Assembly: GCF_040147005.1 (NCBI RefSeq)
Contig: NZ_JAMSHO010000001.1
Span: 1,984,001 to 2,048,000 of the forward strand
Origin: Halomonas sp. H10-9-1
Lineage (GTDB): Bacteria > Pseudomonadota > Gammaproteobacteria > Pseudomonadales > Halomonadaceae
Reading direction: 5' to 3'
Length of the DNA: 64,000 nt
Below, piece by piece: positions 8,722 through 18,200 of the stretch. Under the pieces are notes generated by a model. The model was not told the DNA's origin. It worked only from the letters and a program-made list of their open reading frames with translations, and did not search any database. Numbering within the stretch: position 1 is the first letter of the stretch; every line of letters begins with the position of its first letter. The position numbers and the translations under genes were made by a program.

Positions 8722-9936
8722 TTACACCAGCTTCAGCGGCTCGATATCCCGGAAGATGCCGGTCCTGGTCATGTCCCGGCGCAGGGTGAAGGCCTCCAGG
8801 GCGGCGACCGGGTCGACCTGGTCGAGGCGGTCGAAGCGGATCGCCTGCCACTGGGCGCGGGTGACCTTGACGCTGTAGAGGTACTGGTCGCGCTCGGCGC
8901 CGGTGGCGGGGTCGACCACCTGGCGGTAGCCGGAGACCCGCGCCTCCTTGACCCCCGGCAGGCGGACGAACACCGCCCCCATCACGCGGAAGGCGATGCC
9001 GTGGACATGGTCGCGGTAGAGCTTGCGCTGGCGGGTATCGCTCAGCCGGCGCGGCGAGAGCTTGAGCTGCTTGGGGGGCATGCCCCAGTAGCGATCGGGC
9101 ATCTCCTCCTCGCCGGGCAGGTCGATGTCCACGGCGATGGTCGAGATGTCGCTGCCCAGGTCGAAGTCGATCAGCGTCTCCCGCGGCCAGTCGATCTCCT
9201 CCAGCCGCTCACGCAGGGTGGCCTCCATCGCCTCCGGATCGTCCCAGACGCCCTCGCTCTCGCGGCGATGGCGGGCGAACTCGGCGGCATCGTGCTCCGC
9301 CTTGCGCCACTCCCAGGCGCGGTAGCGCTCGTCGAACTCGGCGCGGTGCCGGCGGTTGTGCGCCTCCCGGGCACGTTTCGCCGGCGGCCACAGCGCATGC
9401 CACCAGGCCGCCGGCGGCGGCTGGAACGGCGGCGGGGGCGGCTCGTCGAAGTCGCGCATCGCATAGCCTGTGGCCTCGGGCGCCGGAGTCTCCTCGTGGA
9501 GGCGCCCCAGGCGGTCGAGGTCGGCGTTGAGGCGCTCGCAGTGGGCCTGAAGCTGCTCGCGCAGGCTCGCCTCGGCATGGCGACGCACCGCCCGCGCCTC
9601 GGCGTCCGACATCGCTGTGCCATCGCCATGGAAGTAGCGGAGCTGGCCGCTCTCGTCGATCTCGAGGGTCAGCGCCAGGCTATCGCCCTCGGCCAGCCGC
9701 TGGGCCAGAGCCGAAGCGGCGGCGTCGCGGGTGCCACGCCGCCGGCGATCGGCGCCGGAGAGCTTCTGCCGATAGGAGAGGCCGGTGCCGGGGATCCCGG
9801 CATGGCCATGCACGCCGCTCGGCCCCAGGCTGAGGCTGGCACCGCGCGGGCCCAGCGAGAGGCCGAGGCCGCGCTTGCTGAGGTTGAGGCGCACCCCGGG
9901 CGCCAGGCGGATGCGACGCTGGAAACGAAAGGCCAT
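8722..9936 (-). CDS. DUF4236 domain-containing protein
   Basis: This 404-residue protein begins with the DUF4236 module at residues 1-60 ([20 protein letters not shown], then G/L/S-rich beta-repeats ending in [10 protein letters not shown]). A charged helical region follows (about 80-150), then a proline-rich linker ([11 protein letters not shown]), a tryptophan/arginine-rich region, and a C-terminal globular part. The family has no agreed function. It is often a small domain fused to varied C-terminal parts. The ATG at 9934-9936 begins the canonical domain directly. It is followed by the SNF2 helicase on the same strand after about 100 bases and is divergent from mntA. I cannot give it a function. 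Confidence 0.85.
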   Translation of the reverse strand: MAFRFQRRIRLAPGVRLNLSKRGLGLSLGPRGASLSLGPSGVHGHAGIPGTGLSYRQKLSGADRRRRGTRDAAASALAQRLAEGDSLALTLEIDESGQLRYFHGDGTAMSDAEARAVRRHAEASLREQLQAHCERLNADLDRLGRLHEETPAPEATGYAMRDFDEPPPPPFQPPPAAWWHALWPPAKRAREAHNRRHRAEFDERYRAWEWRKAEHDAAEFARHRRESEGVWDDPEAMEATLRERLEEIDWPRETLIDFDLGSDISTIAVDIDLPGEEEMPDRYWGMPPKQLKLSPRRLSDTRQRKLYRDHVHGIAFRVMGAVFVRLPGVKEARVSGYRQVVDPATGAERDQYLYSVKVTRAQWQAIRFDRLDQVDPVAALEAFTLRRDMTRTGIFRDIEPLKLV

Positions 9937-10070
9937 CTCGACTCCCTGCTCCCTATGCTGACTTCCTGCGGTGCTACCCCCATGGGCTCAACGGCTGCGT
10001 GCCTGCCGCCTGAACCTGTGATGGGGATGGTAGACTGGCGGCAAACCTTCATCACGCCAAGGGATCCACT

Positions 10071-10472
10071 ATGCCGGATATCGACATCTTGCTCGAGGCC
10101 CTCGCCGACATGGCCAGACGCGAGCCCAGCATCGCCGTGCTGTGGCTCTACGGCTCCCACGCCAAGGACACGGCGACCGCCCAGAGCGACATCGACCTGG
10201 CCGTGGCCTTCCGCGACTTCGAGCAGGATCCGCTGGAGCGGCGCCTGCGGCCCGAGCTGCTGGCTCAGGCCTGGCAGGATGCCCTGGGGCTGGAGGCGGA
10301 GCGCCTCTCCATCGTCGATATCAACCTGGCTCCCCTGCCACTGGCCCATGCCGTGATCCGTACCGGAAGGGTGTTGCAGACCAACGACCGCCTGCGCCTG
10401 GCCCGCGAGGAAAACCGCATCACTTCGATGTGGGAGCTGGATCACCTCTACCATCAGCAGCAATTCGCCTGA
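10071..10472 (+). CDS. mntA: MntA-type nucleotidyltransferase antitoxin of a type VII TA pair
   Basis: This is a minimal nucleotidyltransferase of 133 residues. The signature GSX10DXD is complete: G28-S29, then ten residues, then D40 and D42. In the characterised Shewanella pair, MntA neutralises HepT by adding AMP units to a HepT tyrosine. It is followed after 31 bases by the hepT homologue in the same direction, which is the standard pairing. The ATG at 10071 is preceded by a purine-rich stretch (CAAGGGATCC). Divergent transcription from the DUF4236 gene leaves a 134-base control region. Confidence 0.9.
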   Translation: MPDIDILLEALADMARREPSIAVLWLYGSHAKDTATAQSDIDLAVAFRDFEQDPLERRLRPELLAQAWQDALGLEAERLSIVDINLAPLPLAHAVIRTGRVLQTNDRLRLAREENRITSMWELDHLYHQQQFA

Positions 10473-10503
10473 CGCCTCAGGTACCGACCACAGGACCCCC
10501 GCG

Positions 10504-10908
10504 ATGGACCCCGAATACATCGATGCCATGGGCGAGCACCTGGCGACGCTTGCCGAAGAGCTGGAGCAGCTACATGAGGCGTCCACGATGGCGAACGGTC
10601 TCAACGCCCTGCTCTACCGCGCCGCCGAACGCAACCTGCAGCTGCTGACGGAGGCCTGCATCGGTATCGCCAAGCAGCGCCTCAAGTCGCAGGGCTGCGT
10701 TGTTCCGAGCGATGCCCGCAAGGCGTTCGACAAGCTGCGCGAACAGGGACTCGATGCCAGCGACGTCCCCTGGAACAAGGTGATCGGGCTGCGCAATGCG
10801 CTGGTGCACGACTACCTCAACCTCGATGCCGCGATCGTCGAGTCCATCATCCACCAGCGAGAGTATCGCCGGCTGCTCGACTTCGCCAAGGTTCAGCTCC
10901 GCGCCTGA
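10504..10908 (+). CDS. hepT: HepT-like RNase toxin of a type VII TA pair
   Basis: This is a HEPN-domain toxin of 134 residues. The catalytic motif RX4HXY is complete: R97, H102, Y104 in RNALVHDY. In the characterised system this RNase is silenced when MntA adds AMPs to the motif tyrosine, which has the same number (104) in Shewanella HepT. A coiled start region (residues 8-28) and helices typical of HEPN dimers are seen. It is downstream of mntA in one operon. Its last 16 bases overlap the end of the convergent rmuC gene, so the two messages would be complementary at their 3' ends. Confidence 0.9.
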   Translation: MDPEYIDAMGEHLATLAEELEQLHEASTMANGLNALLYRAAERNLQLLTEACIGIAKQRLKSQGCVVPSDARKAFDKLREQGLDASDVPWNKVIGLRNALVHDYLNLDAAIVESIIHQREYRRLLDFAKVQLRA

Positions 10909-12347
10909 TCGTCGCTCCGCTCATCACCCGACGTGGCGGTGCCCACCTCGAGCCGGGCGCGCTCCAGCACCTCGGCAGGCAGCTCCTTCTTTACCGCCAC
11001 GCCCAGTTCGCGGAACTCGCTGGCCTGCTTGACCAGGTTGCCACGGCCGTTGACCAGCTGCCCCAGCGCCCGGCCGTAGCTCTCCCGGGCGCCGTCGAGC
11101 TTGCGCCCCACGTCCTGCATGCTGTCGAGGAAGGTGGCGAGCTTGCTGTGGAAGCGCTCGGCCTTGCGGGCCAGCTCGGCGCTGTGGCGGCTCTGGTTCT
11201 CGAAACGCCACAGCTGGCCGACGATATTCAGGCTGGTGAGCAGCGTGGTGGGAGTGGCTACCAGCACGTTGCGCTCGATGGCGCGCTGGTAGAGGGTGGC
11301 GTCGTGGCGCAGCGCCTCGATATAGGCCGACTCCACCGGGATGAACATGATCACCACCTCCGGCGAGTTGAGCCCCGGCAGGTCGTAGTAGTGCTTGTCG
11401 GCCAGCTCCTCGATGCGCTCGCCCACCGCCCGGGCATGGGCGGCCAGTGCCCGCTGGCGGGTCGGCTCGTCCTCGGCGTTGACGTACTCAAGATAGGCGG
11501 CAAGCGAGGTCTTGGCGTCGATCACCAGGTGGCGCCCCTCGGGCAGGTAGACCAGCGCATCGGGGCGACGCTTGCCCGCCTCGGTGGTGAAGCTCTTCTC
11601 GCGCTGGTAGTCCTCGCCGGGGCGCAGGCCGGCGCTATCGAGCACGTTCTCCAGCATCAGCTCGCCCCAGTTGCCCTGGACCTTCTTCTGCCCCTTGAGC
11701 GCCTCGGTCAGCTGGGCGGCCTGGTCGGTGATATCGCGATTGAGCTGCTGCAGGTGCTTGAGCTCGGTGGTCAGGCTGGCGCGCTGGGCGGTCTCCTGGT
11801 GGTGGAGGGTCTCGACCTTCTCGCGGAAGCCCTTGATCTCCTCCTGGAAGGGCTTGAGCAGCCCCTGCAGGTTGCGCTCGGAGAGCGACGAGAAGGCCCT
11901 GCCCTTCTGCTCCAGCAGCTCGTTGGCGAGGTTCTCGAACTCCACCTTGAGCTGACCCTTGCTCTCCTCCATCCACTGAAGCTGGCGGGCGAAGTGCGCC
12001 TCCTTCTCTTCCAGGCGGGTGGTCAGCTCGCCATGGGTCTGCTTGAGCGCATAGTAGGCCTCGCGCAGGCGCTGCATCTCGTGGGCCTGCTCGCGGTTCG
12101 CCTCGCGCTGTGTCTCCACCTCGCCTTCGGCCACCTGCAGCGCCACCGTCTGCTCGCGGGCCTCCAGCTGCTGGGCATGCAGCTCGCCACGCATGGCCTC
12201 CCGCTCGCGGCGTGCGTTGCTCAGGCGACGTTGCTGGAGGGCGAAGGCGATCACGAGGCCCGCTGCGAAGGTGGCCAGCCCCAGGATCAGCTGGGTCGTG
12301 TCGAGTGTCTGCAGGAGTTCCACGGTGGCGTCTTCCGGTTGGGGCAT
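10893..12347 (-). CDS. rmuC: DNA recombination protein RmuC
   Basis: RmuC limits recombination at inverted repeats and carries a PD-(D/E)XK-like nuclease fold by family annotation. It has 484 residues: an N-terminal membrane segment (LILGLATFAAGLVIAFAL), a long coiled coil (about residues 30-190), and the RmuC core with the conserved VIDAKTSLAAYLEYV and EVVIMFIPVESAYIEAL. The open frame reaches 60 bases further upstream, but the ATG at 12345-12347 is preferred. It overlaps the stop codon of the TOPRIM gene by one base (TGATG), implying translational coupling. Coupling to the SMC-type operon suggests that RmuC is co-expressed with that complex. Confidence 0.93.
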   Translation of the reverse strand: MPQPEDATVELLQTLDTTQLILGLATFAAGLVIAFALQQRRLSNARREREAMRGELHAQQLEAREQTVALQVAEGEVETQREANREQAHEMQRLREAYYALKQTHGELTTRLEEKEAHFARQLQWMEESKGQLKVEFENLANELLEQKGRAFSSLSERNLQGLLKPFQEEIKGFREKVETLHHQETAQRASLTTELKHLQQLNRDITDQAAQLTEALKGQKKVQGNWGELMLENVLDSAGLRPGEDYQREKSFTTEAGKRRPDALVYLPEGRHLVIDAKTSLAAYLEYVNAEDEPTRQRALAAHARAVGERIEELADKHYYDLPGLNSPEVVIMFIPVESAYIEALRHDATLYQRAIERNVLVATPTTLLTSLNIVGQLWRFENQSRHSAELARKAERFHSKLATFLDSMQDVGRKLDGARESYGRALGQLVNGRGNLVKQASEFRELGVAVKKELPAEVLERARLEVGTATSGDERSDDQARS

Positions 12348-13237
12348 CAGGGAGTCGGGCGGGGGTGCAGCGGCACCGCGACCCAGTCGTCGGCGCTGCC
12401 GAACCACTGCTGCAGCAGGCCGCGCTGCTCACCGAGCAGGATGGCGAGATAGCGAACCAGCGGATGCTCCTCGGGCAGTCGCGTAGCATGCTGGCGCAGC
12501 GCCGCCTGGTAGCGCTGTTGCTCAGGGGGCAGCTGCTGGGCATTGGCACGCTCGGCCACCAACTCAAGGGGTGGCAACAGCTGGTGGCTGGCACCGCGCT
12601 CCAGGGCAATGCTCACCCCCTTGGCATCGAAGTCGCCCAGGTAGAGGTGCGGCCGACCGCTGGCGGCCCAGTCGGTGGCCAGGTCGGTGAAGCCGCCGCC
12701 ATAGAAGCTATCGCCGCGGTAGAGCACCAGCGGGCGCGGCCAGGGCGAGAGTGCCGGCAGCGTGTCGGGCAAGCCGTAGAAGCTGTCGAGGTTCTCGACC
12801 TGCACCAGGGCGTCGAAGGCGGCGAGGTCGAGATCGCGACGATCGAGATCGAGGCAGTCGTGCGCCCGGCAAGCGACCCCGGGACGGCTCACCGCCGGCA
12901 GGCTGGCCAGCACCCGCCGCTCGCGCGGCTTCTCGCGCACGCCCTTCGCCTCACGGTTGCCGAGCTCCGCCTGCTCGGCGGTGGAGAGGCCGGAGAGCCT
13001 GGCGGCGATGGCGGGCTCGCCCAGGGCGTCCAGGGCCTCGTCGATGCGGTCCAGCAGCTCACGGTCAAGCACCAGGCGGGCATGGGTGAGGCGCGCACCG
13101 AGTTCGATATCGTGCGCCTGGCACCAGGCCACAATCTGGTCGACCGCCCTGCCCCGGCGTTTCTCCACCACGGGCTCGCAGCGGAGCCTTTCGGCGGCAT
13201 CGCGAAGCAGGTTGCGGGCGCTTGTGGTCAGGTGCAA
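12347..13237 (-). CDS. TOPRIM nuclease-like protein, JetD/MksG-like (DUF7281-type)
   Basis: This is a 296-residue protein placed like the DNA-cleaving subunit of a Wadjet/MksBEFG complex. The TOPRIM pattern is readable: E148-N149 in LVQVENLDSFYGL, then D202 and D204 in YLGDFDAKG. These resemble the VEN and WGDxDxHG motifs of JetD. In Wadjet, the TOPRIM subunit nicks or cuts circular plasmid DNA held by the SMC motor. The N-terminal 140 residues are mostly helical and may include a DNA-binding part. At 296 residues it is shorter than typical JetD (about 380-400). It is separated by 112 bases of REP-like sequence from the kleisin gene and overlaps rmuC by one base. Family-level identity is strong by context and motif; plasmid cleavage is inferred. 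Confidence 0.72.
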   Translation of the reverse strand: MHLTTSARNLLRDAAERLRCEPVVEKRRGRAVDQIVAWCQAHDIELGARLTHARLVLDRELLDRIDEALDALGEPAIAARLSGLSTAEQAELGNREAKGVREKPRERRVLASLPAVSRPGVACRAHDCLDLDRRDLDLAAFDALVQVENLDSFYGLPDTLPALSPWPRPLVLYRGDSFYGGGFTDLATDWAASGRPHLYLGDFDAKGVSIALERGASHQLLPPLELVAERANAQQLPPEQQRYQAALRQHATRLPEEHPLVRYLAILLGEQRGLLQQWFGSADDWVAVPLHPRPTP

Positions 13238-13257
13238 GGGGGTCTCCTCCTATATCG

Positions 13258-13333
13258 GGCGCCTGCGGCGCCATCGCGCAGGATCTGCGCTCCTACAGTC
13301 AGGCCTTCCGCCTGTGGGAGCCCGATTTATCGG
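13258..13333. repeat. REP-like cluster of three hairpins inside the SMC operon
   Basis: Three perfect short inverted repeats follow one another in the 112-base gap between the kleisin and TOPRIM genes. They are GGCGCC-TGC-GGCGCC at 13258-13272, GCGCAG-GAT-CTGCGC at 13276-13290, and CCGAT-TT-ATCGG at 13322-13333. On the minus strand the text reads GGGCTCCCACAGGCGG then TGTAGGAGCGCAGATC, which looks like extragenic palindromes of Pseudomonas and Halomonas. It may stabilise or attenuate the message between the SMC genes and TOPRIM-rmuC. Confidence 0.7.
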
Positions 13334-13349
13334 CGATCAAGTCCGTCCG

Positions 13350-14585
13350 TCAGGCAAGCTGCAGGGTGACGTCGTGGATCAGCCGGACATGATTGTAGCG
13401 GCTCGCCTGGCTCTCCTGCTGGCTGAGGCGGAAGGCGCGCTGCTCGCTTCTGGGTAGCCCCTGGAATTCGGCGATCACCTGGAACAGCCAGATCTCCTCG
13501 CTCCACTCGTACTCCCCCTGCTGCAGGAACTCCAGGGCGCTGAGCCCCTCGCCGCCGTCCACCACCGCCAGATAGAAGCGCTCCACGTCCTCCTTGAGGG
13601 CCTGCTGGCGAGCGGCCACGAGGGTGTCCTCCTGAGGCGCGGCGGCCCCCGCGGCGGTCACCGGTTGCGGGCGCGGAGCGGGCCGCGGCAGGCGGTGCAG
13701 CAGTTCGCCGAGCACACGGCTATCGGGGTGGTGGTCCAGGGCGGCGGCACCGGCGGCGACCAGCGGGGCGGCGCGGTTGACCAGTGCCGGCACCTCGCCG
13801 CGCCGGGCGTAGTTGCCGGGCACGAAGCCGGGGTGCTCACGCAGGAAGCCGGCCATGCCGGCCACCAGGCGGCTGCGCGACTGCTGCTGGCGGAAGCGCG
13901 CCATCAGCTCGACCAGGCGCCGCTGTACCTCGCGCAGGCTGGTGTAGTGCTGGGTAAGCTGCTGCTGCAGGCCGCTGACCAGCAGCTTGCGCAGGGCGCC
14001 GTCGCTGCCCACCAGCTCGATCAGCTCGTCGAAGTCGATCAGCGCCAGGCCGTCGAGCAGGCGCACGATCTGCTTCTGGGCGCGCTGGTTCTCGCGGATC
14101 TTGTCGCCCAGGCGGCTGACGAAGCCGAAATCGCCGTTAAGGCGTCGCCACAGGCTGTCGATGGCATCGGCGAAGCGGCCATTGAGATCATCCACCTCCT
14201 GGCGCAGGTGCAGCAGCTGCTGTTCCTGGCGCCAGTACTCACCGCCGTCGCGGACCTCGCGGTAGCTCTGCACCAGGCTGCGCAACAGCTCCAGGGTCTC
14301 GGCCACATCGGCGTTGACGTGGCGGCGGCTCTCGTCGGCGAGCATCTCGGCGATCAACTCGCGCACCTTGGGTGTGAGCTTCACCCCGCCCTGCTCATCC
14401 GGCCGCCACAGGATGCGTGCCGCCAGCAGCCGGTTGAGGGCGGTGGTGCTCAGCCCCTCCAGCGGCACCTCGTCCCGGGCGTAGCCCGCCATCAGCGCCT
14501 CGGCGTGCTTGCCCAAAAGCGCCAGGCGCTCGACCCCGGTGCTGACCAGGCGGCTCTCCAGGGCGTGGGGATGGTCGACACTCAC
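13350..14585 (-). CDS. Kleisin-like subunit, MksF/JetA-like
   Basis: This is a 411-residue, mostly helical protein in the place of the kleisin that bridges the SMC heads in MukBEF/MksBEF and Wadjet complexes. It starts with a winged-helix-like N-terminus (GLSTTALNRLLAARILWRP, about residues 40-60). Long helices rich in R, Q and L follow (residues 110-240), then an alanine/proline linker (about 290-320) and a C-terminal helical part. The GTG start at 14583-14585 overlaps the stop of the preceding gene (GTGA), so the pair is coupled. Assignment rests on the operon order and general architecture rather than on a catalytic motif. Confidence 0.7.
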   Translation of the reverse strand: MSVDHPHALESRLVSTGVERLALLGKHAEALMAGYARDEVPLEGLSTTALNRLLAARILWRPDEQGGVKLTPKVRELIAEMLADESRRHVNADVAETLELLRSLVQSYREVRDGGEYWRQEQQLLHLRQEVDDLNGRFADAIDSLWRRLNGDFGFVSRLGDKIRENQRAQKQIVRLLDGLALIDFDELIELVGSDGALRKLLVSGLQQQLTQHYTSLREVQRRLVELMARFRQQQSRSRLVAGMAGFLREHPGFVPGNYARRGEVPALVNRAAPLVAAGAAALDHHPDSRVLGELLHRLPRPAPRPQPVTAAGAAAPQEDTLVAARQQALKEDVERFYLAVVDGGEGLSALEFLQQGEYEWSEEIWLFQVIAEFQGLPRSEQRAFRLSQQESQASRYNHVRLIHDVTLQLA

Positions 14586-15238
14586 AGCAGGCTCTCCTGG
14601 CCGCTCGGCGCCTGGTCATCCACCGGCAGGTTCTCCTCGTCGCGGATGAAGCGCGCCAGGTCGATGAGGTAGTCGATCTTGGCGGTGACCAGGTAGTACT
14701 GGCGGTCGGCATGGGGCTGGAGCAGGTAGCCGTGCTCCTTGAGCCGCTTGAACACCTGCTTGAGCTGGGCGTCGAGCTGGTCGCTCTGGGAGCCGAAGAA
14801 GGGGTCGCTGGCCAGGCGCTCGAGACGCTCGCGCAGCCCCTGGTTGTCCTCGCAACGCGAGCTGAAGTCGGCGGGCTTGAGCACCTCTCCGGGCGCGGCC
14901 GGCCCGTCGCGCCCCAGCGCCTCCTGGACCAGCTGCAGCCACTCCAGCAGCGGCAGCAGGCTCGCCACGGTCTCGCCCAGCTGCCGCGACAGCTGCTCCC
15001 GGGCAGCCTCATCGAGCACACGCCAAGCCAGGAAATAGACGCTGCCCTCGTCGTTGCTGGCCAGGCGGCGGTTGAGCGGGCGCAGGTAGGCGTCGATCCG
15101 CTCGCGGGTCTCATCGTCCTGCAGGCGGCGAAAGGCGCCCTCGTCGCTCACCGCGCAGATGAACTCGCCGGCCAGCAGGCGCTCCAGCAGAGGACCGAAC
15201 TCCACCATGGAACGCTCCATCGGGGTATGTTCACTCAT
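14582..15238 (-). CDS. Condensin accessory subunit, MksE/JetB-like
   Basis: This is a 218-residue protein of the size and position of the KITE subunit (MukE/MksE/JetB), which binds kleisin and DNA in bacterial SMC complexes. The N-terminus (FGPLLERLLAGEFICAVSDE) and the central LKEHGYLLQPHADRQYYLVT fit a tandem winged-helix fold. It overlaps the SMC gene by ATGA at its start and the kleisin gene by GTGA at its end. Both overlaps indicate stoichiometric co-translation. Confidence 0.72.
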   Translation of the reverse strand: MSEHTPMERSMVEFGPLLERLLAGEFICAVSDEGAFRRLQDDETRERIDAYLRPLNRRLASNDEGSVYFLAWRVLDEAAREQLSRQLGETVASLLPLLEWLQLVQEALGRDGPAAPGEVLKPADFSSRCEDNQGLRERLERLASDPFFGSQSDQLDAQLKQVFKRLKEHGYLLQPHADRQYYLVTAKIDYLIDLARFIRDEENLPVDDQAPSGQESLL

Positions 15239-18200
15239 GATGCCGCCTCCTCGGCGCGGGCCTGCAGGCGCTGGGCCAGGCGGCTCAGGCGCGGCTCGAT
15301 GCGCTTGAGACGGCGCTTGGCTGGGGCGGCCTCGTCACGGTCGATCAGGTAGCGATTGTGGAACAGCAGCAGCACGTCCGACTCCGGATTGGGGAAGGCG
15401 CCGACGATATGGATGCGGTTGTTGTCACAGGCGTCGAACAGCTTCTCGACGTTGTGGTAGGCCAGGGTGCCGATCTCGTCGATGGGCCAGTGGATGGCGA
15501 TCTCGGCCGGGCCACGCAGCAGTCGGGTGAAGGCGAGAAGGAACTTGCACAGGATCAGGTAGGCCATGCCGTGGCTGGAGGACTCCAGCAACTGGCGGTC
15601 GTTGCGGATCACCAGGTCGGTGCCGCCCTCGTTGAGGTGCAGCTCCAGGCGCAGCAGGCTCTCGAAGCTGTACTGCTGGTCGCTGCGCAGCAGCTCCACC
15701 ACGTCGGCCAGGGCATCCAGGTAGTCGTCGCCGGGGAGCGGCTGACCCGAGTCGCGCCACTCGCGGTAGCGCTGGGCGAAGCGCTTGAGCGGCTCCCAGA
15801 AGCCCAGCTCATCGATGGTCGACTGGATCCTCACCTCGGCGCGGCCGATGCCCTCGAGCACCAGGTCGTCGGCCACCTCGTCGGAGAGGCGCCGGCTCTG
15901 GGCGCTGATGCGCCGGTTGAGATCGCTGAATACGGTGAAGAACTTGTCGAGGTCGTCGGAGAGGTTGCGCCCCTCCTGCAGCAGCTGCTGCTGTTGCCCC
16001 TCGAGCAGCTGGAGCATGCCGGCGATCACCGGCAGCAGGCGGCGCGGGCTCTCGCCGTCGAGCCGGGCGCGTTCGGCCGCCAGGGTGGCCTGGAAGTCGG
16101 CGCTGGCTCCCTTGATCAGCTCGGACTCGAGCTTCTCGCAGCCACGGCGCAGGGCATCGAGCTCACGGGCGTGGTCGGTGAGACCCTGGCGCAGGCGCTC
16201 GATGCGCTCCTCCACATCCCCCGGTGCCTCGCCGAGGGGCTCGGGAGCCGGCTCCAGGGCCAGGGTTTCCAGCTTGGCGAGCAGCGGCGCAAGCGTCTCC
16301 ACCCGCATCCTGGCCGCGTCGCGGCGAGTGGCCAGCTCGCCCACCGCGGCCCGGTGTTCGCCCCGGGCGGCGCGGAAGTCGGCCCGATGCTGCTCGCGCT
16401 CACGCTCCAGGGCATCCCGGTCGCGGGCAAGCTCGGCCTCCTTCGCTACCAGGCGCGGCTTGCGCTCGCCCCACTCCACGCGCATGAAGCGCGCATAGGC
16501 GTCGAGCTCCTCACGGCGCGCCTCGGTGTCACGCATGCGCTTGCCCAGCGCCTCCAGGCGGGAGCGGGTGTCACGCACGGTCTCGGGGTCGACCCCCTGC
16601 GCCGCCAACTCGCGATCGAAGGCGGCGGTGAGCTCATCACGCTGGCGGCGATTCTCCGCTCGGTGGTCGTCCAGCTGGCGGCGGTACTGGGCGATCTGCT
16701 GGTCGACGCCGGCCAGCCGCCCCTGGAAGTCGGCGGCAAGCTCCAGGCGTTGGGCACGGTGGCCGTCGGCCAGCGCCTCCAGCGCCTGGCGCTGCTCGTC
16801 ACGCAGCGCCTGGTGGGCGGCCTCCTGCTCCGCCAGCGTCTGCTGAGCGCTGGCCTTGCGCGCCTGCTGGGCGACGGTGTGGCGCTGCTGGCACTGGCTG
16901 CGGGCCTGCAGGGCGTAGTCCACCTCCTCGGCGGCACGCCGGCGGGCGGCGCGCGCCCGCTCGAGGCGGGCATCGGCCTCCTGCACCTTGTGGTGGCCAC
17001 TGCGCAGCGCCTTCTCGGCGGCCGCTTCGGCCTCCTCGGCCTGGGCCAGCGCCTGCTCGGCGGCCGCGATCTCGGCCAGCAGGCTGACCTCGTCCTGGGC
17101 GTAGTCGGGCGGCGCGATGGCCGAGAGATCCAGGGCGAGCCCGAACAGGTCGTCACTGCCACCCTCGTGGCACTGGGGAGCGAGGTCGCGGCGCTCCAGC
17201 AGCTCCGGGGCGATCACCTTGCCCAGGCTCTGCTCCCAACCCGGGCGGTGATGGCGCAGGAAGTGGCGTAGGCTGCCCTGGGCGGGGTCACGCTGGATCC
17301 GCAAGTCGTCGAGGTGCCCGCGGGCACGCGACAGCTGGGTGCGGGCCAGCTCCAGGTCGCGCTCGGCCAGTCCCCGGGCCTGGCGGCACTCATCGAGCTC
17401 GCCACGCAGCGTCTCCACGCTGCCGGCGGCGGCGCTCTGTTCGCTCTGGGCCTGGTCGACCCGGGCCTGGGCCTGCTCCGCCTCGTGGATCTCCTCCGCG
17501 CTCTGGGCGGTGTGCGCCAGCTGCGCCTTGAGCTCGGCGAGCCGCACGGTCATCTGCTCCAGGCGGGCACCATAGTCGTCATCCAGGGCCTGGCGGCGAG
17601 CCTGGTAAGCGGCCTCCAGGCGCCCCTCGGCCTCGCTCTGCTGGTCGCGACAGGTCTCCTTCTCCTCCCCCAGGGCATCGATCAGCGCCTGGAGCTCGTC
17701 GCGGCGCGACTCGAGCAGGTCGCCCAGCTCCACCAGGCGCGCCTCCAGCTTGGCCTTGCTCTCCTTGACCGCTTGCTGCATCAGCTCCAGGTGATCGCGC
17801 AGCTGTTGCTGCTGCTCGCGCCACTGGGGCAGCGCCCTGAGATCCTGCTCCAGGCCCGGCATGTCGGCCGCCTCGAAGGCCTCGTACTGATGCTGCAGAT
17901 CATCGAGCACGCCGCGGGTCTGGTCGAGCTCGCTGTCGACCCGGCTGGCGCGGTCGTTGAGGGCATCACGACGCTCCTGGTAGGCCGTCTCGCGGTCCTG
18001 GAAGTCGCGCTGGCGCTGCTGGATCTCGGCCTCATGCTCGGCCTGGTCCCGCGCGGCCCGGTGGCGGTCGGCCTCCAGCTGGGGCCTGAGCTGCCATAGC
18101 GTGGCCTCGAGGTCGGCGATTGCGCGGTCCAGGCGTTCGAGCTCGGCCAGCGAGCGCTGCAGCGGCTCCAGGCGCATGGATTGGCGCATGCGGGCGATCC

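Noticed and set aside
13238..13349. CRISPR-like repeat
   Set aside because: The three hairpins differ in sequence and there are no regular spacers. A REP-like cluster fits better.
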